Source: Bacteroidales bacterium (lineage in GTDB: Bacteria > Bacteroidota > Bacteroidia > Bacteroidales > UBA932). From it: a DNA stretch of 64,000 nucleotides. The position numbers and the translations under genes are program-made. This document shows positions 16,127-25,820 of the stretch, in pieces. The stretch's first letter is position 1. The number at the start of each line of letters is the position of its first letter. Below the pieces are notes generated by a model. The model did no database searches, was not told the DNA's origin, and was given only the letters and a program-made list of their open reading frames with translations. The stretch spans positions 1-64,000 of the forward strand of contig JAFRXO010000002.1 of assembly GCA_017443465.1 (NCBI GenBank), given 5' to 3'.

Positions 16127-17268
16127 GCCTCGAAAACCTCTGCCCTGGCTCCCGGAACGATTATGTGGTGATTACCTATAGGAGCCTTCAGGAAATAGTC
16201 TGCCAGTACCTCTTCACGCGCCCACTCCGGAACACGGAGAACAACCTGCGTACGGCAGAGATTCGGCTTGTACTGATTCGAGCAAAGGGTGGCTTCCCGG
16301 GCGAATATCCTGTCCATCCTGCCTGACAGTTTCAGGATGGTGACAGTCCCCTCCTCCATCTCACCATGGATGCCTATTCCCAGGCCGGATTCGAAATGGG
16401 TGGAGAAAGAATAGTCCCTGACCATGTTCAGCGGAATGGTACAATGAGCGAAAATTATCTCTCCGGAAGCGAGGTCGATGGAGGCGGGATTGGCCTGGAA
16501 GCCGGAAACTCCGGTCACTGCATCGGAAAGGGCCATTGACAGCATCGCCGGCACATCCCCTTCGCAGCCGGCCACAATCCCTTCGGCATTAAGCTTCGCC
16601 AATGCCAGGCAGCCGGTGTTGCGCACTTTGTCCAGCAGGTCGAAACATCTGAGGGTGAATCCGTTCAGCCTCTCCTCAACTACTATGTCTTTCAATGCGG
16701 TGTAGATTCTCATGGCGCCTTCTTCCACGTCCCCTCCTTCCGGAATTGAATCCAGTTTTTCCACAAGTCTTTCCATCGGGATATCTACCAGTTCAATTCC
16801 CATCCGTTTACGCACCTCGTAGTAATCGGCCTGGCTCGATATGAGCCAGTCGGATGGCTTCCCGATCACTCCGTACCGCCGCCCTTCCAGTTTTGAACGT
16901 GCCGAGGCCACCTCTTTCAGTAGGTCGATCCTTTTCCGCACATATGACGGGGACCCGTGCAGGATCTCCCCTTTGATCCCCTGGGCGTTAAGCCAGGAGA
17001 GTATCTCCATTGAGGCTGCAAGGGAATTGCTCTCCCCGCTGGTAAGCAGGTAGAAAGGGCCCTTCCCAAGGGAAGGGAAAAAGTTCCGGAACAGGCCTTC
17101 GGTCCCTCCGGTGCGGACATATATGAGGTCTGGGGCCCCAGTCCCATAATCAGAAAAATCAGCTTTCCCCAATTCATAGTCCATCCCGAGGCTGCTGAGA
17201 AACGCCTTGGAACTGTGGTCTACCGAGTCTTCGTTGTGAAGGCTGGAGGTGAGAAGGAACACTTTCAT
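16099..17268 (-). CDS. L-fucose/L-arabinose isomerase-like protein
   Basis: 389 residues, soluble. N-terminal Rossmann-like half (MKVFLLTSSLHNEDSVDHSS, LIYVRTGGTEGLF) and a C-terminal half with EGDVPAMLSMALSDAVTG and FAHCTIPLNMV, typical of the fucose/arabinose isomerase superfamily. Classical L-fucose isomerases are ~590 residues, so this is one of the shorter relatives with unproven chemistry. The metal-binding residues probably include the Glu and Asp of the CEGDVP region and the His of FAHCTI. The ATG at 17268 in CATATG was chosen over one at 17274. It overlaps the convergent flippase-like gene by 28 bases and is divergent from the lactonase. Confidence 0.65.
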   Translation of the reverse strand: MKVFLLTSSLHNEDSVDHSSKAFLSSLGMDYELGKADFSDYGTGAPDLIYVRTGGTEGLFRNFFPSLGKGPFYLLTSGESNSLAASMEILSWLNAQGIKGEILHGSPSYVRKRIDLLKEVASARSKLEGRRYGVIGKPSDWLISSQADYYEVRKRMGIELVDIPMERLVEKLDSIPEGGDVEEGAMRIYTALKDIVVEERLNGFTLRCFDLLDKVRNTGCLALAKLNAEGIVAGCEGDVPAMLSMALSDAVTGVSGFQANPASIDLASGEIIFAHCTIPLNMVRDYSFSTHFESGLGIGIHGEMEEGTVTILKLSGRMDRIFAREATLCSNQYKPNLCRTQVVLRVPEWAREEVLADYFLKAPIGNHHIIVPGARAEVFEAYFRSVSQM

Positions 17269-17289
17269 ATGCATCTTTTCTTGTCCAAT

Positions 17290-17297
17290 CAAATATC
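17290..17297 (-). promoter_or_regulatory. possible -7 box of the isomerase-like gene
   Basis: GATATTTG on the minus strand, one mismatch to TAnnTTTG, 21 bases before the ATG at 17268; the same variant precedes the NtrC-like gene. Confidence 0.35.
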
Positions 17298-17310
17298 GGG
17301 AAAATTTGCT

Positions 17311-17318
17311 TATTTTTG
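17311..17318 (+). promoter_or_regulatory. -7 box of the lactonase gene
   Basis: TATTTTTG, perfect TAnnTTTG, 25 bases before the ATG at 17344. Confidence 0.55.
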
Positions 17319-17343
17319 AAATTGAGAAAAAAGCTCCTTACAT

Positions 17344-18507
17344 ATGAAAAGAATCCTGTATCTGGCTGCGGCCGTCGCACTTTCCTGCCTCGCTTCCTGC
17401 AGCAACGACGAAGTCTATATGCTTCTGGGTACCTACACTGACGGAGGCACCAGCAAAGGCGCCTACTCATATGTATTCAACCAGAGGAACGGGAAGTCCC
17501 GGGAAATCAGCAGCGTGGAGACTCCCGACCCTTCTTTCATAGTCCCCTCCGTGGACGGGACGCACGCCTATTCCGTCAAGCAGTCGCCCGGCGGAAGGCA
17601 CGGGGCCACCTCATATGTCCTGGGCAAAGACAGAAGCCTGAGCCTTCTCAATACCAGGCCCGGAATTCCCGGCCCGGGAGCAAACGTGGAGATATGCGGA
17701 TATGACCTGGAAGATTCGCCTCTCGCAGGAAGGCCTGACGAAAAAGCCGGGACTTCGCCGTGCAACATACTGGTGGACAAAGGCCACATTATCACCTCCA
17801 ACTATTCCGGGGGTGACATCGGAGTCTATCCGATCAAAGAGGACGGAAGCATAGGGGACATATGCCAGTTCATCCGCATCAACCACACCCCGCACATCCA
17901 CTGCGCCATATTCTCGCCGGACAGTGCATATGTGTTCTTCACCGACCTGGGGAACGACATGATATTCCGTTTCACCGTCGACCGCACTTCTGATGCGAAC
18001 CACCTGAAGGACTGCACGGTAGCCTACAGCGGCGAGAAGGGATGGGGCCCGCGCCACATAATCTTCAACAAAGCGGGGGACAAAGCCTATCTCATAGATG
18101 AGCTGGGAGACATGCTGGTCGTGCTCAAATACAACCAGGACCACACCTTCACTCCGATCCAGTCTGTCCTGGCATATGACGGGGAAGGCGGCGGAGGTGC
18201 GGACATCCACCTGAGCCCGGACGAGAAATTCCTCTACACCTCCCACAGGCTCAAGAAAGACGGAGTAGCCATTTTCAAGGTAAAAGAGGACGGGACAGTG
18301 GAAAAAGCAGGGTACCAGCTGACCGGGATACATCCCAGGAACTTCAACATAAGCCCGGACGGGAAATGGGTCCTGGTCGCCTGCAGGGATTCTGACGTAA
18401 TCCAGATTTTCCGCCGCGACAAGGATACCGGCCTGCTTGAATCATGGAAAAATGGACAGAGAGATATCTCCCTGTCCAAACCTGTCTGCGTAAGCTGGGT
18501 GAAATAG
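17344..18507 (+). CDS. lactonase-family beta-propeller lipoprotein (6-phosphogluconolactonase-like)
   Basis: 387 residues. A lipoprotein signal peptide (CLASCSND, lipidated Cys near 20) is followed by a seven-bladed propeller of the YbhE/Pgl lactonase family: LGTYTDGGTSKGAYSY, SNYSGGDIGVYPI, PHIHCAIFSPDSAYVFFTDLG, GWGPRHIIFNKAGDKAYLIDELG, HPRNFNISPDGKWVLVACRD. Cytosolic members hydrolyse 6-phosphogluconolactone; the lipid anchor places this one at the envelope, so the real substrate is more likely an extracytoplasmic sugar lactone. The ATG lies in CATATG 25 bases downstream of a promoter box. It is monocistronic and ends 11 bases from the convergent thioredoxin-like gene. Confidence 0.85.
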   Translation: MKRILYLAAAVALSCLASCSNDEVYMLLGTYTDGGTSKGAYSYVFNQRNGKSREISSVETPDPSFIVPSVDGTHAYSVKQSPGGRHGATSYVLGKDRSLSLLNTRPGIPGPGANVEICGYDLEDSPLAGRPDEKAGTSPCNILVDKGHIITSNYSGGDIGVYPIKEDGSIGDICQFIRINHTPHIHCAIFSPDSAYVFFTDLGNDMIFRFTVDRTSDANHLKDCTVAYSGEKGWGPRHIIFNKAGDKAYLIDELGDMLVVLKYNQDHTFTPIQSVLAYDGEGGGGADIHLSPDEKFLYTSHRLKKDGVAIFKVKEDGTVEKAGYQLTGIHPRNFNISPDGKWVLVACRDSDVIQIFRRDKDTGLLESWKNGQRDISLSKPVCVSWVK

Positions 18508-18518
18508 TCCCCGGCCCG

Positions 18519-19664
18519 TTATTTCAGATACTTTGCGATTTCCTTGCGGAGGGACGCCTTATCGGTGACCTTTGCAGGAACGAGTTTCCCGTCCACAATC
18601 AGGAAAGCCATCGGGAGCACAGCCACATTATACAAAGTAGAGGCTGAAACGCTGGCATATCCCAATCCGTCATTTACGCATATCCAAGGCAGTTCCTGGC
18701 TGCGGACCGCGGTCGCCCAGGAAGCCTTGTCCTGAGTAAGGGCCACCTGAAAGATTTCCAGGCCCTTCGGATGGAACTCCGCATAAAGAGGCTTGAGTAC
18801 ATCCAGGTTGAGCATCTTCTGTGAGGGCTCCGAAGCATCCCAGAATTCCAAGAGGACAACCTTGGAACCCACTTCGCTGAGTTTTACTTTCTTCCCGTTC
18901 ACGTCAGGCATCTCGATCTCAGGATAATCCAGGGACTGCGCATCCTTGAGACGCATGTTCAGGTCCATTATCCTCTCGCGGCGGGCAGCCTCTTCTTCAA
19001 GGGCCTTGACATACCTGGAATCAGGGTAGACGGCCTTGAGCGAATCGCTCGCAGCCCTGAACCTGAGGGCATCCGACTGCTGGCTGAACACCGGGAACGA
19101 AGGATTGATCTCCTGATACAGAAGAGGAACCAAAGTCAGCGACTTCGGATTGTCGAGCATATACTTAAGACGGCTTTTGTAATAATCTACATACTGCTTC
19201 GACAGGTCCTTGCGGAGAGAGCTTTCAGCATATGTCCCGGGCTCGGCGGCGGCAAGTTCTTCCGCCGTTGACTTGAACTCGGAGATGAAAGACGCGAAAT
19301 CCTTGTTGAGGACGCGGAGTTTTTCGCTTTCCTCGGATCCCTCTACGGAGTAATCCCCGGAGGCGTCCACCTTGACGGTGATCTTGTCACCGTCGGCAAC
19401 GATGAGGGATGCAAGTGTCTTGTCACCACTGCACAGATACACGAATTCGGGCTGGCCCTTTTCCACCTTCATCTTGTAGGAGAAGGCTCCCGAAGCGTCG
19501 GTCTTTACAGTATCCAACACATTCACTACGTTGACATCAAGCTTCTTGACAACCAGGTCCGAGTCCTGAAGACCCTCAACATCGCCCTTGATGATGGTAC
19601 CGGTACATGAAACGGCCACCAGGGCCAGGACGGCCAGGGCCGAATTCTTCAACAGTCTTTTCAT
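18519..19664 (-). CDS. thioredoxin-fold lipoprotein lacking redox cysteines
   Basis: 381 residues: lipobox VAVSCTGT, an N-terminal DUF4369-type beta domain (GDVEGLQDSDLVVKKL), a helical linker, and a C-terminal AhpC/TSA-thioredoxin fold (from about residue 255: PDVNGKKVKLSEVGSKVVLL). Where TlpA/ResA proteins have WCxxC, this one reads FWDASEPSQKML, so both active-site cysteines are gone, while the cis-Pro loop (NVAVLPMAFLID-like) is kept. Thiol reductase activity is therefore excluded; a binding or scaffold role is inferred. Its ATG overlaps the HIT gene stop codon (ATGA), so translation is coupled in greA-HIT-this gene. Confidence 0.8.
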   Translation of the reverse strand: MKRLLKNSALAVLALVAVSCTGTIIKGDVEGLQDSDLVVKKLDVNVVNVLDTVKTDASGAFSYKMKVEKGQPEFVYLCSGDKTLASLIVADGDKITVKVDASGDYSVEGSEESEKLRVLNKDFASFISEFKSTAEELAAAEPGTYAESSLRKDLSKQYVDYYKSRLKYMLDNPKSLTLVPLLYQEINPSFPVFSQQSDALRFRAASDSLKAVYPDSRYVKALEEEAARRERIMDLNMRLKDAQSLDYPEIEMPDVNGKKVKLSEVGSKVVLLEFWDASEPSQKMLNLDVLKPLYAEFHPKGLEIFQVALTQDKASWATAVRSQELPWICVNDGLGYASVSASTLYNVAVLPMAFLIVDGKLVPAKVTDKASLRKEIAKYLK

Positions 19665-20065
19665 AGCTTGCGGAATTCTGCGTTGATTGATTCTGCTATC
19701 TCTTTGAACTCCTCGGGAGTGAGGGTCAGATGTTCCTTGCGGAAATTCAGGTCTCCCTCATTCTGCAGAGGGACCAGATGTATGTGTGTGTGAGGCACTT
19801 CCATGCCCAGGACGGCGACGCCTACCCTCTTGCAGGGAATAGCGTTGCCGATGGCCTGCGCTACTTTCCTGGCAAAAGCCCACAGCCCGGCATATGTCTG
19901 TTCGTCAAGATGGAAGATGTAGTCATCCTCCACCTTGCGCGGAATCACCAGGGTGTGTCCCTTGGTCAGGGGGCTGATATCGAGGAAAGCGTAGTAGTCC
20001 TCGCTTTCAGCGACCTTCCATGACGGGATCTCCCCGTTGGAAATTCTGGTAAAAATAGTAGCCAT
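19661..20065 (-). CDS. HIT family nucleotide hydrolase
   Basis: 134 residues, full length for a bacterial HIT/HINT protein. N-terminal TIFTRISNGEIPSWKVAES (FxxIxxGExPsxxVxE) and the histidine triad HTHIHLVP near residue 98-105, where the second-last His is the nucleophile that hydrolyses nucleotide phosphoramidates. The start at 20065 gives MATIFTRI; an upstream in-frame ATG would run into greA. It starts four bases after the greA stop and overlaps the next gene by ATGA. Confidence 0.9.
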   Translation of the reverse strand: MATIFTRISNGEIPSWKVAESEDYYAFLDISPLTKGHTLVIPRKVEDDYIFHLDEQTYAGLWAFARKVAQAIGNAIPCKRVGVAVLGMEVPHTHIHLVPLQNEGDLNFRKEHLTLTPEEFKEIAESINAEFRKL

Positions 20066-20069
20066 ATGC

Positions 20070-20540
20070 TTAAAGTGATATGTCGAGAACCTTGAACTCA
20101 ATGACTCCGCTGGGGACCTTGGCGGCGACCACGTCGCCTACGCAATGGCCTATCAGAGCCTTTCCTATCGGTGTGGTGGCGGCCAGTTTCCCCTGGGAGA
20201 AGTCTGCTTCAGTCTCCCCTACTATGGTGAAAGTCATCTCCCTCTTGGCGGAAAGATTCATAACCTTTACCTTGCTCATGAGGCCGATACGGTCGGTATT
20301 GAGTTTGGATTCGTCAATGACCTTGGCATTGGCGATCTTATTCTTGAGGTTGGATATCTTCACTTCGAGGAGTCCCTGGGCATCCCTGGCTGCATCGTAC
20401 TCCGCATTCTCGGAAAGGTCTCCCTTCTCCCTGGCCTCCGCTATGGCGGCAGCAATGACAGGGCGCTGGGCGAGCGCATCCGCAAGGTCCTTCTTCAATT
20501 TGTCCAGACCCGCCTGGGTCATGTAATGTACTTCTGGCAT
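20070..20540 (-). CDS. greA: transcription elongation factor GreA
   Basis: 156 residues, full length. The N-terminal coiled coil carries the catalytic acidic tip GDLSENAEYDAARDAQ (Asp and Glu that coordinate Mg in the RNA polymerase secondary channel), followed by the C-terminal FKBP-like domain (GKALIGHCVGDVVAAKVPSG). GreA rescues backtracked polymerase by stimulating transcript cleavage. Its promoter box is at 20620-20627 and a terminator-like hairpin sits in the ~75-base leader, so autoregulation by attenuation is possible. HIT and the thioredoxin-like lipoprotein follow in the same operon. Confidence 0.95.
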   Translation of the reverse strand: MPEVHYMTQAGLDKLKKDLADALAQRPVIAAAIAEAREKGDLSENAEYDAARDAQGLLEVKISNLKNKIANAKVIDESKLNTDRIGLMSKVKVMNLSAKREMTFTIVGETEADFSQGKLAATTPIGKALIGHCVGDVVAAKVPSGVIEFKVLDISL

Positions 20541-20560
20541 TTCAGCGTTTTCTTAGTGTC

Positions 20561-20596
20561 AAATAAAAACGAGTCCTGCCATTCTCGCGGCAGAAC
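20561..20596 (-). terminator. hairpin plus T-run in the greA leader (attenuator or ribF terminator)
   Basis: On the minus strand GTTCTGCC pairs with GGCAGGAC (8 bp, one G-U) around loop GCGAGAAT, followed by TCGTTTTTATTT. It lies between the -7 box at 20620-20627 and the greA ATG at 20540. It can serve as terminator of ribF read-through and, at the same time, as an attenuator that releases a ~50-base leader RNA. Confidence 0.6.
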
Positions 20597-20619
20597 CCCT
20601 GTGATCATTAATGTATATG

Positions 20620-20627
20620 CAAATATA
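20620..20627 (-). promoter_or_regulatory. -7 box of greA
   Basis: TATATTTG on the minus strand between the ribF stop (20634) and greA. The expected transcript start is near 20614, before the leader hairpin. Confidence 0.55.
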
Positions 20628-20633
20628 AGTATT

Positions 20634-21536
20634 TTATTTCAAACTGCGCAACAATTCCTCGCACCGGGCCCTGTCGATGGTGAGCTGCTCTTTCAGAAGG
20701 CCGACTGAAGCGAACTTGACCTCGGAGCGTATGCGGCGCATGAAAGAAAGGCGCAGGTCCAGACCGTAGATCTCTTCATCGAAATCAAATATGTTCGTTT
20801 CGATGGTAAGGGAGCTCCCGGGACCGACCGTAGGGCGGAAACCGATATTGCACATGCCGTAAAGCTCCCGTCCGAGTGTCTCGACCCTTACAAGATAGAC
20901 TCCCCTCTCGGGAATCAGCTTCAGGGGCTCATATAACTGCATATTTGCAGTCGGGAATCCTATCGTCCTGCCGAGGTGGTTCCCGGCGACCACCACTCCC
21001 AGGAGAGAGTAATCATATCCCAACATCCTGGAGGCCTCTTCGACCTTCCCAAGAAGGAGACTGTCTCGTATCCTGGTGGAACTGATGGCGACGCCCTCCC
21101 CTGATGCAATGTCACGGACCTCCCCGCAACGGATGACTTCCAACCCGAGGGATGATGCCAGGTCCGCTATCTGCGAAGTGGAACCGGAGTTGCTGCCCAT
21201 CCTGTTGTCATATCCCAACAGTATTGCCTTTCCTCCGAAACGCCCGATCACATAATCCCTCAGGTACTGTTCCGTGGAAAGACCTGAGAATTCCCGGGTA
21301 AAGTCCAGCACACGTACCTCATCCACCCCAAGGGATGCAAGCATCTCCTTTTTCTCGTCAAGTGACGTGAGCAGGCGGAGATTCCTGGCGTCCTTCTGGA
21401 GTACAGTGCGGGGATGGGGCCAGAACGTCACGACCATGCTCCGGTCCTTCCTGGCCCGGGCGGCCTCTACAAGCTGCCCTATGACCTGCCGGTGTCCCAT
21501 ATGGACTCCGTCGAAGAAACCGGTCGCGATAATCAT
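20634..21536 (-). CDS. ribF: bifunctional riboflavin kinase / FMN adenylyltransferase
   Basis: 300 residues. N-terminal nucleotidyltransferase domain with GFFDGVHMGHRQVI (HxGH) and later SSTRIRDSLLLGKVEEASRMLG, followed by the flavokinase domain (VVAGNHLGRTIGFPTANMQL, about residue 175 on), with ETNIFDFDEEIYG. It converts riboflavin to FMN and then FAD. The start at 21536 (MIIATGFFDG, ATG in CATATG) matches the family N-terminus. It is the last gene of the long leftward glycogen run, 13 bases after the phosphorylase stop codon. Confidence 0.95.
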   Translation of the reverse strand: MIIATGFFDGVHMGHRQVIGQLVEAARARKDRSMVVTFWPHPRTVLQKDARNLRLLTSLDEKKEMLASLGVDEVRVLDFTREFSGLSTEQYLRDYVIGRFGGKAILLGYDNRMGSNSGSTSQIADLASSLGLEVIRCGEVRDIASGEGVAISSTRIRDSLLLGKVEEASRMLGYDYSLLGVVVAGNHLGRTIGFPTANMQLYEPLKLIPERGVYLVRVETLGRELYGMCNIGFRPTVGPGSSLTIETNIFDFDEEIYGLDLRLSFMRRIRSEVKFASVGLLKEQLTIDRARCEELLRSLK

Positions 21537-21549
21537 ATGACTGAAGGGA

Positions 21550-24500
21550 TCAAAGCCACTTGACAAGCAGGAAGTCCTGACGGTGAGGCATCATTTCATT
21601 CCTGGGGTAGATCCTGGTGGCTACCTGGTACATTCCGGTACGCTCCGGGACAACGCTGGTGGTGTACTTGGCTATACCGTCGTTGAACTCGGCGAGCTGG
21701 AACTGGGAGACTTCCCTTATCTGCATCTTCCCGTTCTTTCCGGTGGCTGCGAAAATCATTTCGACTCCTATATCATCCGGAGTCAGGTCTCCGAGGTTGA
21801 GAACCAGTTCTGAATGGAGGCCCTTGTCAGGTGACAGGCTGTACGATGCGTCAGGAAGGGTGTGGGATACGATTCCGATATTCTGCCATTCCCTGCGGAC
21901 ACGCTTCTTCCAGGAAGCGATCTCCCTGGCCATGCTCCAGTCATCTGCGACCATCTTGACGGTACGCTCTGCCTGAGGCAGGTAATACTGGTTCATGTAA
22001 TCAGTCAGCATCCTGTTGGTAGTGAAATTGCTCGCTACAGAAGCGATAGTGTTCTTAATGTATTCTATCCATTTCGCAGACATCCCCGTCTTGGGATCCA
22101 CATCATAATACAGCGGGGCGATCTCGTTCTCTATGATGTTGTATTCGCTGGCTGCGTCCAGTTCGTTCTGGTAGTTCTGGTCGCTGTAGGTCTTCTCAAG
22201 GGGAAGGGCCCATCCTGCTCCGGGCTTGTATCCCTCAACCCACCATCCGTCGAGGACGGAGAAATGCATGACTCCGTTCATGGCAGCCTTCTCTCCGGAA
22301 GTACCGGAAGCCTCCTGGGGCCTCGTGGGATTGTTCATCCACACGTCGACTCCCTGCACCATCCTCTTGGCCAGGGTGATGTCATATCCCGGGACAAAGA
22401 CGATCTTTCCTATGAACCTCTCCTGTTTGGAAATAGCGACGATCTGCTTGATAAGGTCCTGTCCTGCCTTGTCCGCGGGATGGGCCTTACCTGCGAAAAT
22501 GAACTGGACCGGCATGTCCGGATTATTGACTATGGAGTCCAGCATGTCCAGGTCGGAGAATATGAGGGTAGCCCTCTTGTAAGTCGCGAAACGGCGCGCG
22601 AAACCTATGGTAAGGACATCATCCCTGAGGGTTTCCTTGATAGTAACCACTTCACGGGGAGAATAATGTCCTCCCATCGAAGGATCGGCAAGTTTCGCAT
22701 TGACTACGTCTATGAGTTGCTTCTTGAGCAGTTTACGTGTCGCCCAGATTTCTTCGTCAGGGACATTGTAGATGCCTTCGAAGCACTTCTTGTCATAATG
22801 GTGGGTCTGGAATTCGGGCCGAAGACCTTCGCATGGATGGCTTTCCACTCCTTGGCTGCCCATGTAGGATAGTGGACTCCGTTGGTCACATAACTGATGA
22901 AAAGTTCCTCAGGCAGGTAACCCGGATACATCGGGGAAAGGATATCCTGGCTGACCTTGCCGTGGAGTTTGGACACTCCGTTCACGTTCTGGGATATGTT
23001 CGCAGCCAGATTGCTCATTGAGAACTTCTCGCCTGCATTCATCGGGTTCAGCTTACCCAAGGACATCATCCTCGTCCAGTCGATCTTCAAAAGGCTCGGG
23101 AGATGACCGAGATACTTCCTGAGAAGCCCTTCCTCGAAGGCATCGTGGCCGGCGGGGACTGGGGTATGTGTAGTGAACAGGGAGGAAGCCCTTACGACCT
23201 CCATAGCCTCCGAGAACTCCAGATTGTCATTCTGGATGTACTCGCGGAGCCTCTCGAGGCCCGTAAAGGCGGCATGGCCTTCGTTGCAATGGAAAACGGT
23301 CGGGTTGATCCCCAGCTTGCGCAATGCCCTGACTCCGCCTATGCCAAGAAGCAGTTCCTGCTTGAGACGGTTCTCCCAGTTGCCTCCGTAAAGGTGCCAG
23401 GTCACCTGGCGGTCCTCATCGGTGTTGGCCTCGAAATCTGTATCGAGAAGATAGAGGTCCGTACGTCCTACTGCTACCTTCCAGACCCTTGCAGTCAGAT
23501 CCCTGCCGGGGAATGCGATCTGGACAGTGACCCAGTCCCCTTTCTCATCCATTACAGGCTGGGCCGGGGTACGCAGAAAGTCCTGAGGGTCATATCTCGC
23601 GATCTGGTCACCCTGGACTGACATGTACTGGGTGAAATAACCATAGCGGTAAAGCAATCCGACTGCAGTGAGGTTGACATTCATGTCACTGGTTTCCTTG
23701 AGATAGTCACCTGCAAGGATTCCAAGTCCTCCTGAATAGATCTTCAGCGAGCTGTCCAGTCCGTACTCCATGCAGAAATATCCTATGGAAGGTTCGGTCC
23801 TCTCCTTCTTGGCAGCCATATAGGTGTCAAATTCGTCCATGACGGCGGCAAGTTTCCCGAGGAATTCCGAGTCGTGAGCCAGTTCCTTGAACCTTTTCAG
23901 GCTCACGGTGTCCAGGACTGCCATGGGATTGTGACCGGAACTATGCCATATGGCCGGATCAACAGACCTGAAAAGGGCTTTGGCGCTGTCATTCCAGCAC
24001 CACCACAGGTTCTTGCAAAGCCTTTCCAGACCGGAGAGTTCCTCAGGCAGATGGCGTGTTACCATTACACTCTTCCAAGTTGGGGTACTGACTTCAGGCT
24101 GAATATATTCCATGTTCTTATTCTCTGTATATTGAGGGAAGGCCCCGTTCCTGGCAATGACTTTTTCCAGGGCTTTGGAATAGGCCTCCCAATAGTAACC
24201 AATCTGATTTTTCCATAAAGCGATGGAGGCGACATCGCGGGCATTCTCCATGTATTTCCTGCGCTCGTCGAGTTCAAGTGTCGCGATCTCCATAACCCTC
24301 TCTGCAACTCTCCCGACTACCTCTTCATAGTTGGAGTCATTCCTCTCTACTACCATTACTCCGGGGTGTTCCCCTTCATAATGGTTCAGGACCCACTGTC
24401 CGAAACCGGCAAGGGTAGTGGTGAGGGTGGGGACCCTGAATTCCGCTGCCTCGAGGGGAGTATAGCCCCAGGGCTCATAATACGAGGGGAAAAGGGCGAG

Positions 24501-25820
24501 GTCGAAGCCGACAATGAGATCATAATACCTCATGCCGAAGATTCCGTCATCTCCGTTGAGATAAGACGGGACAAACCAGCACTTTACCTTGTCATTACGG
24601 TTCCGGTCGAAACCGAGCTGGGACATCCTGTTCATAATCATGTCATACTCCGGATTCTGGAGCATATGGGTAGAACAGGTAGTATAATAGGGATCACCCT
24701 TCCCTTCAAGCTTGGCGGCAAGGTTCCTGTCCGGACCGTTATGACCGGCGGGCACCATTATGAAAGCATGGATCTCCGGTCCGGTATATCCGGAATGATT
24801 GACCTGGTTAAGGGAGTCCAGGAATATGTCTACACCTTTGTTGCGGTACTCGTAACGTCCGCTTATGCCTACGAATACGGCGTCTTTCGGGACTTCCGTC
24901 CCGGACATGGCAGAAGCCACTTCGATGAGCCTTGCACGGGCCTTGGAGCGCTTTTCAAAGAATTCCTTGTCACTGGCAGGAGTGAAACTGTCCTCGAAAC
25001 CGTTCGGAGTGACCACATCCACCTCCCTTGAAAGGAATTGCTTGCACTCGCGGGCCGTAGTTTCGCTCACCGTGGTGAAAATGTCCGCATGGGCCGCGGA
25101 GAATTTCTCAAGGGAATGACGTGACCTGTTGTTGAAGCGGTAAGCCATCTGGTCTCCGTCATATGTTCCAAGCTCATCGTACAATGGGAGGTTGTTCCCC
25201 GCGATGCAGCGGCCCATTACGGTCGCATGGGTGGTGAAGACAGTAGCAATGGGAAGTCCTGATGTCTTCAGGTAAAGGAGTCCGGCTCCGGTCTGCCACT
25301 CATGGAACTGGGCTACAACCTTGTCCGAGGCATCCAGGTTGAACCGGTAGAAACTCTCCACCACCTTTCCGGCGCAGTAGCCGAAAAGGGCGTTCTCCTT
25401 GTAATCCCAGTCTCCGGTTATGGAATCTACCTTGTACTTGTTCCAATAATCTGTAAGGATCTCATTCTGCCTGGTCAGGAACTGCCTGTAATCCACAAGG
25501 ATGGCAATAGGATGACCCGGGACGTTCCACTTTCCGATACGGACCCTCAGCCCCTCGCGGGCAGCATAGGCCTTCCACGGCCTGTAGAGCGAAACGTCTT
25601 CGATGAAATCGGGGTTGCTTCCCGTTTCCATCCATTCATCAGGTCCTATAAGGATGTGATGACGCTTGAGTTCATTCTTGAGAAACAGCGACTTTGTCGC
25701 TATGACGGTGTAAACACCCCCAACCTTGTTGCACACTTCCCAGCTTATCTCAAAAAGATAATCCGGGATTAAAATATCATTTGCCAATTTTGTCTGTTTT
25801 CTTGTTGTCAAAGTTAGCAC
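21550..25820 (-). pseudogene. glycogen synthase (GT3) - alpha-glucan phosphorylase (GT35) fusion, frameshifted
   Basis: Two overlapping frames together encode one ~1,423-residue protein. Part 1 starts with a GT3 (UDP-glucose, eukaryote-type) glycogen synthase (PDYLFEISWEVCNKVGGVYT ... YEPWGYTPLEAAE), about residues 1-560, then DUF3417 (LPEELSGLERLCKNLWWCWN) and the N-terminal phosphorylase domain. The frame is lost near 22812-22822: AKVFGP should continue EFQTHHYDKKCFEGIYN but reads NSRPTIM and stops at 22710. One missing base in a CCC run explains it. Part 2 (to 21550) keeps the phosphorylase C-terminal domain with the PLP-lysine motif EASGTSGEKAAMNG. As read, the phosphorylase is inactive but the synthase can be made. 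Real mutation and base-calling error are equally open. The start is the ATG at 25820 (overlapping GH57 by 44 bases) or a TTG at 25787. Confidence 0.85.

Noticed and set aside
22800-22830. Programmed ribosomal frameshift in the glycogen fusion gene
   Set aside because: No slippery heptamer of the X-XXY-YYZ type and no clear downstream stem were seen at the junction; a lost base is simpler. Kept only as a remote option.
22690-22863. A separate phosphorylase gene starting at 22863
   Set aside because: The 5' part of that frame (MGSQGVESHPCEGL) is the out-of-frame reading of AAKEWKAIHAKV; the true upstream half is in the other frame, so this is one frameshifted gene and not two.
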